The notes: a model not told the origin generated them from the sequence alone. DNA of 64,000 nucleotides from Comamonas sp. lk (GCF_900564145.1 NZ_UOOB01000001.1:2482754-2546753), one strand, 5' to 3'; numbered from the stretch's first letter, positions 45,901 through 55,089 are shown. Numbers and translations: made by a program.

Positions 45901-48900
45901 AGCAGCGTCGACCTTGATTTCCAGAGCACCGCCGCGCTGCAAATGAACGGCGCGGTGATCAGCAACAACACCAGCGATCTGGCGATCCTGACCCTGCCGA
46001 CCATAGGCGGTGCGAACTCTCTGGGCGGTCGCAGCAATATCGTGGTCGATGGTGTGGTGCCGGTGGTGGCCAGCGTCGGCATGCCGTCCGATGGCAGCTA
46101 CATCGTCGGCCAGAACCTCGATTTCACAGTCAACTTCAGTGAAAACGTGGTGGTCAGCACCGTTGGTGGCACCCCGCGCATTGCCGTGACCCTCGACACG
46201 GGCGGCACGGTATATGCAGACTATGTGTCTGGCTCCGGCAGCAGCGTCCTGGTGTTCCGTCTGGTGGTGGCGAGCGGGCAGCTCGATAGCACTGGTGTCA
46301 CGCTTGGCAACAGCGTGGACCCTAACGGCGGCAGCATCCGTGATGCCGCTGGCAACAATAGCGTGACCGCGTTGAACAACATCGCCAGCCCGGCCAACGT
46401 CAAGGTCGACGGTGTGGTGCCGACGGTGGTCAGCGTGGCAGTTCCGGCCGGTGGCAGCTACAAGGCGGGCACCGAGCTGTTGTTCACCATGGCGGCCAGT
46501 GAGGCGGTTCAGATCGGTGGGCTTGCGCCACGGCTGGTGCTCAATGTGGGCGGCGCGACCCGTTATGCCACCTATATCTCGGGCAGCGGTAGCGCGCAGT
46601 TGGTGTTCAAGTACACCGTGCAGAGTGGTGACACCGATACCGATGGTATCGCTGTCAACACCCTAGACTTGCGCGGCGAATCCCTCACCGATCTTGCCGG
46701 CAATAACCTGAATCTGACGCTCAATGGCCTCGGCAGCACTGCTGGCGTGCTGGTGGACACCACCGCACCGAGCGCCAGCGGCATTGTCCATGTCGACGCG
46801 ACGCCGACCAACAACGGCTCGGTCAGCTTCACCGTGACCTTCAGCGAAGACGTCAGCGGTGTGGATGTCAATGACTTCGCTCTGACTCTCACCGGAAGCG
46901 CCGGCGGCACGATCTCTACTGTGACCCGGGTCAACGGCACAACCTGGACTGTTCTGGTGAACGGCTTGAGTGGTTTAGGAACGCTGGGGTTGAACCTCAA
47001 CGGCAGCGGAACCGGTATCGTCGATGCTGCGGACAATGCGGTGGTCGGTGGCCTCTCCGGTGCAGTCTATGCCGTCGACCGTATTGCGCCGAGTATCACC
47101 AGCGTTGATGTCCCGGCCAACGGCAGCTATGTGGCCGGGCAGAACCTCGACTTCACCGTGCATCTGGACGATGTGGTGCAACTCGACACTACTGCGGGTT
47201 CACCACGTTTGGAGGTCACTCTGGACAATGGTGTCACGGCCTATGCAACTTACCTGTCCGGCGCAGGAACCAATGCTCTGGTATTCCGTTTGACGGTTAC
47301 CGGCGGCCAACTTGACAGCAATGGCATCAGTGTCGGCAATAGCATGCAGCTCAATGGGGCGACGATGCGTGATGCCGTGGGTAACGATGCGATCACCTTA
47401 CTCAAGAACGTTGCCAGTACCTCCGGCGTGCGTGTTGACGCTGTACGCCCCACGGCGACCATTGTGGTCAGCGATGCGGCGCTCAAAGTGGGCGAAACCT
47501 CGCTGGTGACCATCACCTTTAACGAGACGGTGACCGGATTGACCACGGCGGACTTCACGGTCGCCAACGGCACGCTGTCCGGCTTGAGCAGCAGCGATGG
47601 CGGCAGCACCTGGACGGCGACCTTGACGCCTGCGGCCGGCATTACCGACACCAGCAATCTGATCACGCTGGACAACACCGGCTATATGGATGCCGCCGGC
47701 AACAGCGGCACGGGCACGAGTGACTCCAATAGCTACGCCATCGATACCTTGCGTCCCACGGCCGGCATTGTGGTGGCCGATAGCGCTTTGTCAGTGGGCG
47801 AGACCTCGCTGGTCACCATCACCTTTAACGAGGCGGTGACCGGTTTGACCACAGCGGACTTTACGGTTGGCAACGGCACGCTGTCCGGCTTGAGCAGCAG
47901 CGATGGCGGCAAGACCTGGACGGCGACCTTGACGCCGACGGTCAATCTCGAGAACACCGTCAATCTGATCACGCTGGACAACACCGGCTATGCGGATGCT
48001 GCCGGCAACAGCGGCACGGGCACGAGTGACTCCAATAGCTACGCCATCGACACCGTGCGTCCCACGGCGACCATGGTGGTCAGCGATGCGGCACTCAAAG
48101 TGGGCGAAACCTCGCTGGTGACCATCACCTTTAACGAGGCGGTGAGCGGATTGACCACGGCGGACTTCACGGTTGCCAACGGTGCGCTGTCCGGCTTGAG
48201 CAGCAGCGATGGCGGCAAGACCTGGACGGCGACCTTGACGCCGACGGTCAATCTCGAGAACACCGCCAATCTGATCACGCTGGACAACACCGGCTATGCG
48301 GATGCTGCCGGCAACAGCGGCACGGGCACGAGTGACTCCAATAGCTACGCCATCGACACCGTGCGTCCCACGGCGACCATTGTGGTCAGCGATGCGGCAC
48401 TCAAAGTGGGCGAAACCTCGCTGGTGACCATCACCTTTAACGAGGCGGTCACCGGTTTGACCACGGCGGACTTTACGGTTGCCAACGGTGCGCTGTCCGG
48501 CTTGAGCAGCAGCGATGGCGGCAAGACCTGGACGGCGACCTTGACGCCGACGGTCAATCTCGAGAACACCGCCAATCTGATCACGCTGGACAACACCGGC
48601 TATGCGGATGCTGCCGGCAACAGCGGCACGGGCACGAGTGACTCCAATAGCTACGCCATCGACACCGTGCGTCCCACGGCGACCATGGTGGTCAGCGATG
48701 CGGCACTCAAAGTGGGCGAAACCTCGCTGGTGACCATCACCTTTAACGAGGCGGTCACCGGTTTGACCACGGCGGACTTTACGGTTGCCAACGGTGCGCT
48801 GTCCGGCTTGAGCAGCAGCGATGGCGGCAAGACCTGGACGGCGACCTTGACGCCGACGGTCAATCTCGAGAACACCGTCAATCTGATCACGCTGGACAAC

Positions 48901-51462
48901 ACCGGCTATGCGGATGCTGCCGGCAACAGCGGCACGGGCACGAGTGACTCCAATAGCTACGCCATCGACACCGTGCGTCCCACGGCGACCATGGTGGTCA
49001 GCGATGCGGCACTCAAAGTGGGCGAAACCTCGCTGGTGACCATCACCTTTAACGAGGCGGTCACCGGTTTGACCACGGCGGACTTTACGGTTGCCAATGG
49101 TGCGCTGTCCGGCTTGAGCAGCAGCGATGGCGGCAAGATCTGGACGGCGACCTTGACGCCGACGGTCAATCTCGAGAACACCGCCAATCTGATCACGCTG
49201 GACAACACCGGCTATGCGGATGCTGCCGGCAACAGCGGCACGGGCACGAGTGACTCCAATAGCTACGCCATCGACACCGTGCGTCCCACGGCGACCATTG
49301 TGGTCAGCGATGCGGCGCTCAAAGTGGGCGAAACCTCGCTGGTGACCATCACCTTTAACGAGGCGGTGAGCGGATTGACCACGGCGGACTTCACGGTTGC
49401 CAACGGTGCGCTGTCCGGCTTGAGCAGCAGCGATGGCGGCAAGATCTGGACGGCGACCTTGACGCCGACGGTCAATCTCGAGAACACCGCCAATCTGATC
49501 ACGCTGGATAACACCGGCTATATGGATGCCGCCGGCAACACCGGCACGGGCACGAGTGACTCCAATAGCTACGCCATCGACACCTTGCGTCCCACGGCGA
49601 CCATTGTGGTCAGCGATGCGGCACTCAAAGTGGGCGAAACCTCGCTGGTGACCATTACCTTCAGCGAAGCGGTAACTGGTTTCACCAATGCCGACCTAAC
49701 CATCGCCAACGGTACGTTGAGCGCAGTCAGCAGCAGCGATGGCGGCAGCACCTGGACGGCGACCTTGACGCCCACGGTGGGCATTACCGACACCAGCAAT
49801 CTGATCACGCTGGACAACACCGGCTATGCGGATGCTACCGGCAACACCGGCACGGGAACGACGGACTCGGGCAACTACGCCATCGACACCTTGCGTCCCA
49901 CGGCGACCATTGTGGTCAGCGATGCGGCACTCAAAGTGGGCGAAACCTCGCTGGTGACCATCACCTTTAACGAGGTGGTCACCGGTTTGACCACGGCGGA
50001 CTTTACGGTTGCCAACGGGGTGTTGAGCGGTTTGAGCAGCAGCGATGGCGGCAAGATCTGGACGGCGACCTTGACGCCGACGGTCAATCTCGAGAACACC
50101 GCCAATCTGATCACGCTGGACAACACCGGCTATATGGATGCCGCCGGCAACACCGGCACGGGCACGAGTGACTCCAATAGCTATGCCATCGACACCTTGC
50201 GTCCCACGGCCGGCATTGTGGTGGCCGATAGCGCTTTGTCAGTGGGCGAGACCTCGCTGGTGACGATCACCTTTAACGAAGCGGTCACCGGTTTGACCAC
50301 GGCGGACTTCACGGTTGCCAATGGGGTGTTGAGCGGCTTGAGCTCTTCGGATGGCGGCAAGACCTGGACGGCGACCTTGACGCCTGTGGCTGATGTTGAG
50401 CACACGGACAATCTAATTACCTTGAACAATGCAGGTGTGAAGGACGCAGCAGGCAACACCGGCACAGGCAGCACTGACTCCAACGTTTATGCCGTTGAAA
50501 CGCTTGCCCCTGCCGTACCAGAGCTTTCACTGGATCAATTCACCTTGGTGAATGGACAGCAGATCTCACCCACAGGTGTTGTCTTTGTTTCTGGGGTGGA
50601 AGCAGGTGCTCGTTGGCAATATTCACTGGACAACGGTGTGTCCTGGAATGTTGGCCAAGGCGGCGCTCTGCAACTATCGGGTCTCGGTGCACACCGGCTT
50701 TTGGTTCAGCAGATAGACACAGCAGGCAATACGTCCCGCGAGGCTTTGCTCAACTTCGTCGTTGAGCCATTGCTACCTCCTGCGGTACTGCCGCAAACTG
50801 CATTGGCAGCCAGTGATTCGGGGATGCCGATGACTCAGGGGATTGCTGCCAACTTATTTCAGCCATCAGAGGTAGCTGAACCGAGCATTGACTTTCTCCA
50901 TTCCGCGCCGACATTACTTCACCCAACATCTTCAGCGCAAAATTCTGGAATATCAGGGGCAGAGAGCGGGGCGGGATATGGATTGACCGCTTTGCAAGCT
51001 GTCACAGGCTTTGGTGACTGGATGGGTTCGCCTCTTCCTGCCTCGGGAGAGGCAATCCGATCCGGGCTTGATGGAACTCCTGAGCTTCTTTCTGCTCTTG
51101 CTGGAACTGGCTCCAGCCTGAATCTGAAGGCCTTGCTGATAGCTCCAGAAAGCTCATTCGATACATCTTCACTGCAATTTAGTTTATCCGGGCAACAAGC
51201 CTTGCCTGGATGGATTCAATTGGACCGTAATACAGGTCAGCTGTTGATCAATGCGCCTAAAGACATGAACGCCACACTTGTTTTGCATATCAAGGTGAGC
51301 GATGGACAGGGGCGTGAGTCCGTTCAAACTTTCAAGCTGGTGATCGGTACTGCTCGTACTTCATCAGTCGTGCTCCCCGGACGTGCAGGGCTGAGCGAGA
51401 AGATGGCAAATGCAGCGAAGCATCAGGCGGGGCACAGAATGCCTATGTATTCCCGTGGTTGA
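42955..51462 (+). CDS. Giant surface adhesin, remaining part (cadherin/Ig-like repeats, C-terminal Ig domain), continued from previous CDS after frameshift
   Basis: 2,835 residues in the other frame; the GTG at 42955 is only the first in-frame start and coding sequence evidently begins before it near 42,900. It consists of repeated cadherin-like/VCBS-type domains (VNDAPTLSGG, VNDAPVLTSA, VNDAPTLTGS at domain boundaries), SwmB-like segments (VLVNVVFDQVVNADTSGGIP, LDFTVNFSENVVVSTVGGTP), ten 102-residue Ig-like tandem repeats (residues about 1498-2517), and a C-terminal putative-Ig domain (GWIQLDRNTGQLLINAPKDM). There is no RTX nonapeptide repeat, no LPXTG and no typical acidic RTX secretion tail; it ends HQAGHRMPMYSRG. 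Its last 950 bases are more A/T-rich than the repeat region. Function is probably adhesion or biofilm; whether it is made intact depends on the frameshift. Confidence 0.85.
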   Translation: MLLSNGNSVNTVTNSLSIAVTYASGTAEVTISSAAGLTAAAANALINGMTYANDSKAPIGTSRSVVLFSVRDNGGGSNTTNVGTTSAVTLVAVNDAPTLSGGPFFLTGTNEDTTSTGTQINTVLAGLNYSDPDSGALLGAAVTATTGNGTWQFSLNGVSGWTAFGTVSNSTALLLTGNTYVRYVPDGANGEAATLTLRAWDRSSGTASSSSVPRTADTTSSGGSTAFSSGTASASLTVTSVNDAPVLTSASPTLLGLTDGQINNPGVLVSSLYSTNYTDVDTGAIKGIAITSLSAGNGSWQYSLDGTTWNNVGVVTVSSALLLRSSDHVRFVPDGVNGTTADFTFRAWDQTGITNGMQGTKANASAAGGNTAFSTGLNTASITVTAVNDAPTLTGSGGGLTWTEGNNTTSLPVVIDSGLTITDADGPYIASATVRISNNYSNGNDYLALVSVSATMGNIIGTWDAGTGTLTLTSAGNQASLAQFQAALQAVTFTNLSDSPTVGTRTVEFKVNDGSLDSLSVSRNILISAVDDAPLINVPTSITVLEDIATVISQISISDPDSSNIFMTLSVTSGTLGALGGAGVTVGGTPTAMTLSGTIANVNAFISNNRVTYTTAANTTADVTLTVGVDTGSVGTDTKTITLSVTPVNDAPVVTVPVSLTVTEDVPGGVTNISFSDVDAGNASVTATFSVPSGVLRAVSGSGVTVDGSGTGTLTLSGSLSDINTFIAATRVSFQTALNSTDSVLLTVSINDNGNTGGAAQTDSKTVIINVSAVNDAPVNSVPGAQTIKQNVVLAFNTLKGNAISFSDPDAGSSNVIVILNSVNGTMSLTAAGGVSFVTGDGVDDTSIRMQGTLADLNTTLQSLTFKPTTGFLGNAQMSIQTNDMGFSGSGGAKTDFDLILITVVPANPAVTSVSAQGLDRTVKIGDEVLVNVVFDQVVNADTSGGIPSLLLETGLLDRNAVYVSGTGSNTLVFKYTVQAGDSSVDLDFQSTAALQMNGAVISNNTSDLAILTLPTIGGANSLGGRSNIVVDGVVPVVASVGMPSDGSYIVGQNLDFTVNFSENVVVSTVGGTPRIAVTLDTGGTVYADYVSGSGSSVLVFRLVVASGQLDSTGVTLGNSVDPNGGSIRDAAGNNSVTALNNIASPANVKVDGVVPTVVSVAVPAGGSYKAGTELLFTMAASEAVQIGGLAPRLVLNVGGATRYATYISGSGSAQLVFKYTVQSGDTDTDGIAVNTLDLRGESLTDLAGNNLNLTLNGLGSTAGVLVDTTAPSASGIVHVDATPTNNGSVSFTVTFSEDVSGVDVNDFALTLTGSAGGTISTVTRVNGTTWTVLVNGLSGLGTLGLNLNGSGTGIVDAADNAVVGGLSGAVYAVDRIAPSITSVDVPANGSYVAGQNLDFTVHLDDVVQLDTTAGSPRLEVTLDNGVTAYATYLSGAGTNALVFRLTVTGGQLDSNGISVGNSMQLNGATMRDAVGNDAITLLKNVASTSGVRVDAVRPTATIVVSDAALKVGETSLVTITFNETVTGLTTADFTVANGTLSGLSSSDGGSTWTATLTPAAGITDTSNLITLDNTGYMDAAGNSGTGTSDSNSYAIDTLRPTAGIVVADSALSVGETSLVTITFNEAVTGLTTADFTVGNGTLSGLSSSDGGKTWTATLTPTVNLENTVNLITLDNTGYADAAGNSGTGTSDSNSYAIDTVRPTATMVVSDAALKVGETSLVTITFNEAVSGLTTADFTVANGALSGLSSSDGGKTWTATLTPTVNLENTANLITLDNTGYADAAGNSGTGTSDSNSYAIDTVRPTATIVVSDAALKVGETSLVTITFNEAVTGLTTADFTVANGALSGLSSSDGGKTWTATLTPTVNLENTANLITLDNTGYADAAGNSGTGTSDSNSYAIDTVRPTATMVVSDAALKVGETSLVTITFNEAVTGLTTADFTVANGALSGLSSSDGGKTWTATLTPTVNLENTVNLITLDNTGYADAAGNSGTGTSDSNSYAIDTVRPTATMVVSDAALKVGETSLVTITFNEAVTGLTTADFTVANGALSGLSSSDGGKIWTATLTPTVNLENTANLITLDNTGYADAAGNSGTGTSDSNSYAIDTVRPTATIVVSDAALKVGETSLVTITFNEAVSGLTTADFTVANGALSGLSSSDGGKIWTATLTPTVNLENTANLITLDNTGYMDAAGNTGTGTSDSNSYAIDTLRPTATIVVSDAALKVGETSLVTITFSEAVTGFTNADLTIANGTLSAVSSSDGGSTWTATLTPTVGITDTSNLITLDNTGYADATGNTGTGTTDSGNYAIDTLRPTATIVVSDAALKVGETSLVTITFNEVVTGLTTADFTVANGVLSGLSSSDGGKIWTATLTPTVNLENTANLITLDNTGYMDAAGNTGTGTSDSNSYAIDTLRPTAGIVVADSALSVGETSLVTITFNEAVTGLTTADFTVANGVLSGLSSSDGGKTWTATLTPVADVEHTDNLITLNNAGVKDAAGNTGTGSTDSNVYAVETLAPAVPELSLDQFTLVNGQQISPTGVVFVSGVEAGARWQYSLDNGVSWNVGQGGALQLSGLGAHRLLVQQIDTAGNTSREALLNFVVEPLLPPAVLPQTALAASDSGMPMTQGIAANLFQPSEVAEPSIDFLHSAPTLLHPTSSAQNSGISGAESGAGYGLTALQAVTGFGDWMGSPLPASGEAIRSGLDGTPELLSALAGTGSSLNLKALLIAPESSFDTSSLQFSLSGQQALPGWIQLDRNTGQLLINAPKDMNATLVLHIKVSDGQGRESVQTFKLVIGTARTSSVVLPGRAGLSEKMANAAKHQAGHRMPMYSRG
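47446..50505 (+). repeat. Ten tandem 306-bp repeats encoding 102-aa Ig-like domains
   Basis: Units begin at 47446, 47752, 48058, 48364, 48670, 48976, 49282, 49588, 49894 and 50200, each exactly 306 bp and starting at an R-P-T-A codon block. Units 3-7 are nearly identical at DNA level (units 4-6 differ by only a few bases); unit 1 (ITDTSNLITL), unit 8 and the AGIVVADSALSVGETS variants (units 2 and 10) are more divergent. The core is GETSLVTITFNEAVTGLTTA and GLSSSDGGKTWTATLTP. The near-identity indicates recent unequal recombination or gene conversion. Confidence 0.97.
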
Positions 51463-51498
51463 TGAAATCATGCGCAAAGCCACCCGAGGAGTAGTGCG

Positions 51499-52860
51499 GT
51501 GAACGCAGCTGTGTTACCTCAGAACGTGAACCCGGCGATGCTGCTGCTGGAGTTGGGTCATCGCGCTCGGGCTGCGCGCAGCAGTGCCGAACTTGGCTTC
51601 ATGCTGGTCAACGATAGCCGTTTGCTGGCCCCTTATCGCCAAGCCTGTTTATGGATAAGCCACAGCGGAGTGACTGCGGTGTCTGGTGTGGTGGAGCATG
51701 ATAAAAATACGCCTTATGCCCAGTGGTTGAATGAGCTGTGTCGTTTTTTACATGCTCAGCAATCAACGCAAGTGCGCAGCGTTGATATTTCTCAGCTTCC
51801 CCCTGAATTGGCCAAATCCTGGAGCGAATGGCTCGGAGCGTATGCGGTATGGGTTCCTTTGCTTGAGGACGTTGCGGCGGCTCTTCCCCGTGGGGGGCTG
51901 CTGCTCTCAGGTTCCCATCCCTTTGAAGCACAGCGCCTTCCACTTCTCGCAGAATGGAGCCATATCTGGTTTCACGCTTATGAGGCATTGAAGGCCGGCC
52001 AGTCTAGGCTTTGGCGAAAGTCTGTGGCTTCCAGCGCTGTCGCTCAAAAATGGTGGTTGAAGAAGTCCACTTGGGCGTTGGGTGGGTTGCTTGTACTAAG
52101 TGTTCTACCTGTGCATATGAGCGTTCTGGCGCCAGGGGAGCTGGTTGCCGCTCAGCCCGTGGTTCTCAGAGCGCCCCTGGACGGGGTCATAGACCAGATT
52201 CATGTTCAACCCAATCAGATCGTGCGCAAAGGTGATCCTCTGTTTGGCTTGGATGAGGCTCAGATCAGCAGTCGCCTGGATGTCGCACAGCAAGCATTGC
52301 TGACAGCCGAAGCCGAATACCGACAGTCTGCTCAGTTGGCCCTGGGTGATGCACGCTCCAAAGCGCAACTGGCAGCACTGGTTGGCCGCATTGGCGAGAA
52401 GCGCAGCGAGGTGCAATACCTGAACGATCAACGTGATCGCAGCCGGGTGTTGGCGTCTGAAGATGGCATGGTTTTATTTGATGCGCCCATAGAGTGGCTG
52501 GGTAAGCCTGTGCAGACTGGCGAGCGGGTAATGCGTATCGCCCGTCCCAATGAGGTGGAAATCGAGGCCTGGGTTCCTGTCAGTGACGCCATTCCTCTGA
52601 AGCAAGGCTCTCCTGTGAAACTGTATTTGGCGGCTAACCCCATGGCAGGGCTCGAAGGCAAGCTTAGATACATGGCGTATGACGCCAGCGCCAGGCCTGA
52701 TGGCAGCTATGCCTATCGGATGCGCGCTGCCATGCCTTTTGAGGAGGGCGCACGCATTGGCCTTAAAGGGACTGCCAAACTGCAAGGTGAATGGGTGCCG
52801 TTGGCCTATTGGGTTTTGCGCAAGCCCTGGGCCGTGCTTCGCCAATTCATTGCTTGGTAG
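51499..52860 (+). CDS. HlyD-family adaptor with N-terminal cytoplasmic GAF-like region (adhesin locus)
   Basis: Predicted 453 residues; GTG 51499 after CGAGGA. Residues 1-185 are soluble, with ELGHRARAARSSAELGFMLV and LLAPYRQACLWIS, like the GAF-like front part of such HlyD proteins that neighbour M50 proteases. One membrane helix follows (about residues 192-210). The remainder is a membrane-fusion protein: ELVAAQPVVLRAPLDGVIDQ (lipoyl), helical hairpin (DVAQQALLTAEAEYRQSAQL), DGMVLFDAPIEWLGKPVQTG and a barrel domain. It starts 36 bases after the giant gene and is seven bases from the M50 gene, so all belong to one operon. It likely bridges the M50 protein to the TolC-like channel. Confidence 0.87.
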   Translation: MNAAVLPQNVNPAMLLLELGHRARAARSSAELGFMLVNDSRLLAPYRQACLWISHSGVTAVSGVVEHDKNTPYAQWLNELCRFLHAQQSTQVRSVDISQLPPELAKSWSEWLGAYAVWVPLLEDVAAALPRGGLLLSGSHPFEAQRLPLLAEWSHIWFHAYEALKAGQSRLWRKSVASSAVAQKWWLKKSTWALGGLLVLSVLPVHMSVLAPGELVAAQPVVLRAPLDGVIDQIHVQPNQIVRKGDPLFGLDEAQISSRLDVAQQALLTAEAEYRQSAQLALGDARSKAQLAALVGRIGEKRSEVQYLNDQRDRSRVLASEDGMVLFDAPIEWLGKPVQTGERVMRIARPNEVEIEAWVPVSDAIPLKQGSPVKLYLAANPMAGLEGKLRYMAYDASARPDGSYAYRMRAAMPFEEGARIGLKGTAKLQGEWVPLAYWVLRKPWAVLRQFIAW

Positions 52861-52866
52861 GCGAGC

Positions 52867-54975
52867 ATGAATAGTGCTTGGCCCAGTCTGCGTGAGGAGC
52901 TTGATTTGCTCCCCGGACCCGTGCTGCCTGATGGCCAGCCGAGCTGGACTTTGCATGACCCGGTGCGCAATCTATTCTTTCAGCTTGATTGGGCCAGCTT
53001 CGAAGTGTTCAAACGCTGGCATTTAGGTACTGCGCAATCCATTGCGCAGGACATCATCAATGACACGACATTGACACTCCGTGAGGAAGATGTGGCTGCG
53101 CTTTTTCAATTTGCACAGCGCAATGACCTACTAGAGCCCGAGCCGAATTGCGCCGCAAAGCTGGCTCAGCAATGGCAGTCCAGGCGATCAAGCTGGATGC
53201 AATGGTTGCTTCACAACTACCTGTTTTTCCGGGTGCCGCTGATCAAGCCTGATCGGTGGCTGGGGCGTTGGGCTCCGCGACTGGAGTTCTTCTTCGGTCG
53301 TACGTTTGGCTGGGCCAGTATGCTGGCTCTGGTCGCGGGAATTTGGGGTGTTTCACGCTCCTGGGGAGAGTTCACGGCCACCTTGGTTGACTCATTGACT
53401 TGGCAGGGGCTACTGGCCCATGGACTGACGCTGGGGTTTGTCAAAGTGCTGCATGAACTGGGTCATGGCTTTACGGCCAAACGATTTGGCTGCCGTGTTC
53501 CCACCATGGGCATAGCGTTTCTGGTGTTGTGGCCGGTGGCTTACACCGACACCAATGAGGTCTGGAAACTGACTCGACGTGACCAGCGTCTCAAGGTGGC
53601 TGGTGCAGGTATCGTGACGGAGCTCGTCATCGCTGCATGGGCCTTGTTGGCCTGGGTCTGGTTACCCGATGGTGTGCCAAAGTCCATGGCTTTTCTACTG
53701 GCCACCACCACCTGGGTCAGCACCTTGGCGATCAATGCCAGCCCTTTCATGCGCTTTGACGGCTATTTTTTGCTATCGGATTTTTTGCAAATGCCCAACT
53801 TGCATTCACGTGCTTTTGCGCTGGCGCGCTGGGATTTGAGAGAAAAGCTTTTCAATCTTGGTGAGCCGGCGCCCGAGTCCTTCACGGATTCAAAACGCCG
53901 TTGGCTAATTGTGTTTGCCTGGGTGACCTGGATTTATCGACTAGTCTTATTTCTGGGTATTGCTGCCTTGGTCTATCACTTTTTTATCAAGGCACTGGGC
54001 ATCTTGCTATTTTTGGTGGAAATTGTGTGGTTCATTGCCAAGCCCCTTTGGTCCGAAATTTCAGCCTGGTACAAGCGCTGGCCGCAGATTATTAATAGTC
54101 GAAGAGCCCGTTGGAGTGCCGTAGGGGTGATCGCTCTCGTCGTTCTCTGCTGGCTGCCATTGCCTACTCCGGTTCGTACGCAAGGTATGTTGCAATCCGC
54201 CGAAGTATGGCCTTTGCATGCACTCGAGGCATCGCAGTTGCAACAGCAACTGCTGCCAGAAGCACAGATGACTGAAGTGAATGCGCCGATCTTTATGCTG
54301 GATTCGCCGTCTCTAAAAGCTGCTCAAGCCCAAAGCGATGCTCAGCAGACTCAGTATTTGCAGCAAATGGCTGCTGCGGGTTTTGACTCCGAACTACGTC
54401 GGGATTGGCAGGTTCTGCTGGAGCGCCAAACACAGGCGACGGCTCAGCAGTTGGCGATAGAAACCGAAGCCAGTCGCTATCGCCTGAGCTCGGCAGGTAC
54501 GGGCGTGCTGAGAGATGTTGATCCAGACCTTCGCCCTGGTGATTGGCTGGCACGCCATGAATTGTTGGGTAAGGTCGTAGGCGCTCAGTTGGAGGTTCTT
54601 GCCTATGTGCAGGAAGAAGATGTTCAGCGCCTCCGCATAGGTGATAGCGGGATTTTTATCTCTGATGGTGGAGCGGGGCCCGTGCTGGATTTGAAGGTTC
54701 GCAGCATTGACCAGGACGCAAGCCGGGTGCTTTCAGAAGCAAACTTGTCTACGCTTGCCGGTGGCAATATTCCGGTGAGAAGCATGCAGGGTGCGCTCTA
54801 CCCAGAGCGTCCCGTCTACAGAGTTGTGTTGGATGTGACAACGCCGTCTGCTGGAGAGGCTGCTTCCCAACACCGCTGGCGAGGCAAAGTCAGCATCCAT
54901 GGCCGCTGGGAGGCCATCGCCTCTCAGTTTGTCAATACAGCTGCAAGCGTGTTTTGGAGGGAGGCTGGTTTTTAG
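52867..54975 (+). CDS. M50-type site-2 metalloprotease fused to adaptor-like region; probable core of adhesin exporter
   Basis: Predicted 702 residues with several helices (about 143-165, 176-195, 250-285, 345-400 and 417-432). The zinc motif H-E-L-G-H is at residues 196-200 (VKVLHELGHGFTAKRFGCRV), and the third-ligand region is NASPFMRFDGYFLL with Asp near residue 298, as in M50 and YydH-like 'peptide zinc metalloproteases'. The soluble N-terminal 140 residues (PSWTLHDPVRNLFFQLDWAS) form a PqqD-like/winged front domain. After a helix near residue 420, residues 430-702 resemble a HlyD-type membrane-fusion domain (AGTGVLRDVDPDLRPGDWLA, EVLAYVQEEDVQRLRIGDSG). It could process the exported protein or form the channel itself; both are inference. 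Confidence 0.87.
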   Translation: MNSAWPSLREELDLLPGPVLPDGQPSWTLHDPVRNLFFQLDWASFEVFKRWHLGTAQSIAQDIINDTTLTLREEDVAALFQFAQRNDLLEPEPNCAAKLAQQWQSRRSSWMQWLLHNYLFFRVPLIKPDRWLGRWAPRLEFFFGRTFGWASMLALVAGIWGVSRSWGEFTATLVDSLTWQGLLAHGLTLGFVKVLHELGHGFTAKRFGCRVPTMGIAFLVLWPVAYTDTNEVWKLTRRDQRLKVAGAGIVTELVIAAWALLAWVWLPDGVPKSMAFLLATTTWVSTLAINASPFMRFDGYFLLSDFLQMPNLHSRAFALARWDLREKLFNLGEPAPESFTDSKRRWLIVFAWVTWIYRLVLFLGIAALVYHFFIKALGILLFLVEIVWFIAKPLWSEISAWYKRWPQIINSRRARWSAVGVIALVVLCWLPLPTPVRTQGMLQSAEVWPLHALEASQLQQQLLPEAQMTEVNAPIFMLDSPSLKAAQAQSDAQQTQYLQQMAAAGFDSELRRDWQVLLERQTQATAQQLAIETEASRYRLSSAGTGVLRDVDPDLRPGDWLARHELLGKVVGAQLEVLAYVQEEDVQRLRIGDSGIFISDGGAGPVLDLKVRSIDQDASRVLSEANLSTLAGGNIPVRSMQGALYPERPVYRVVLDVTTPSAGEAASQHRWRGKVSIHGRWEAIASQFVNTAASVFWREAGF

Positions 54976-55089
54976 TTTTAGTAAAAGGTTGTTGAGACTT
55001 GGGTTGCGGTACGCACGATGTTTGGTAGAAACGGTGCGTGCTGGTCAAAGACTCTAAAAGTCTGCATGGCGACATGAATACATAAAGAA

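Noticed and set aside
47733..50483. Series of identical ~83-codon minus-strand frames repeating every 306 bp
   Set aside because: They are the antisense of the tandem adhesin repeats, hence the perfect periodicity.
47446..50505. Regular repeats considered as CRISPR or satellite DNA
   Set aside because: Units are 306 bp, in frame, coding, without spacers.
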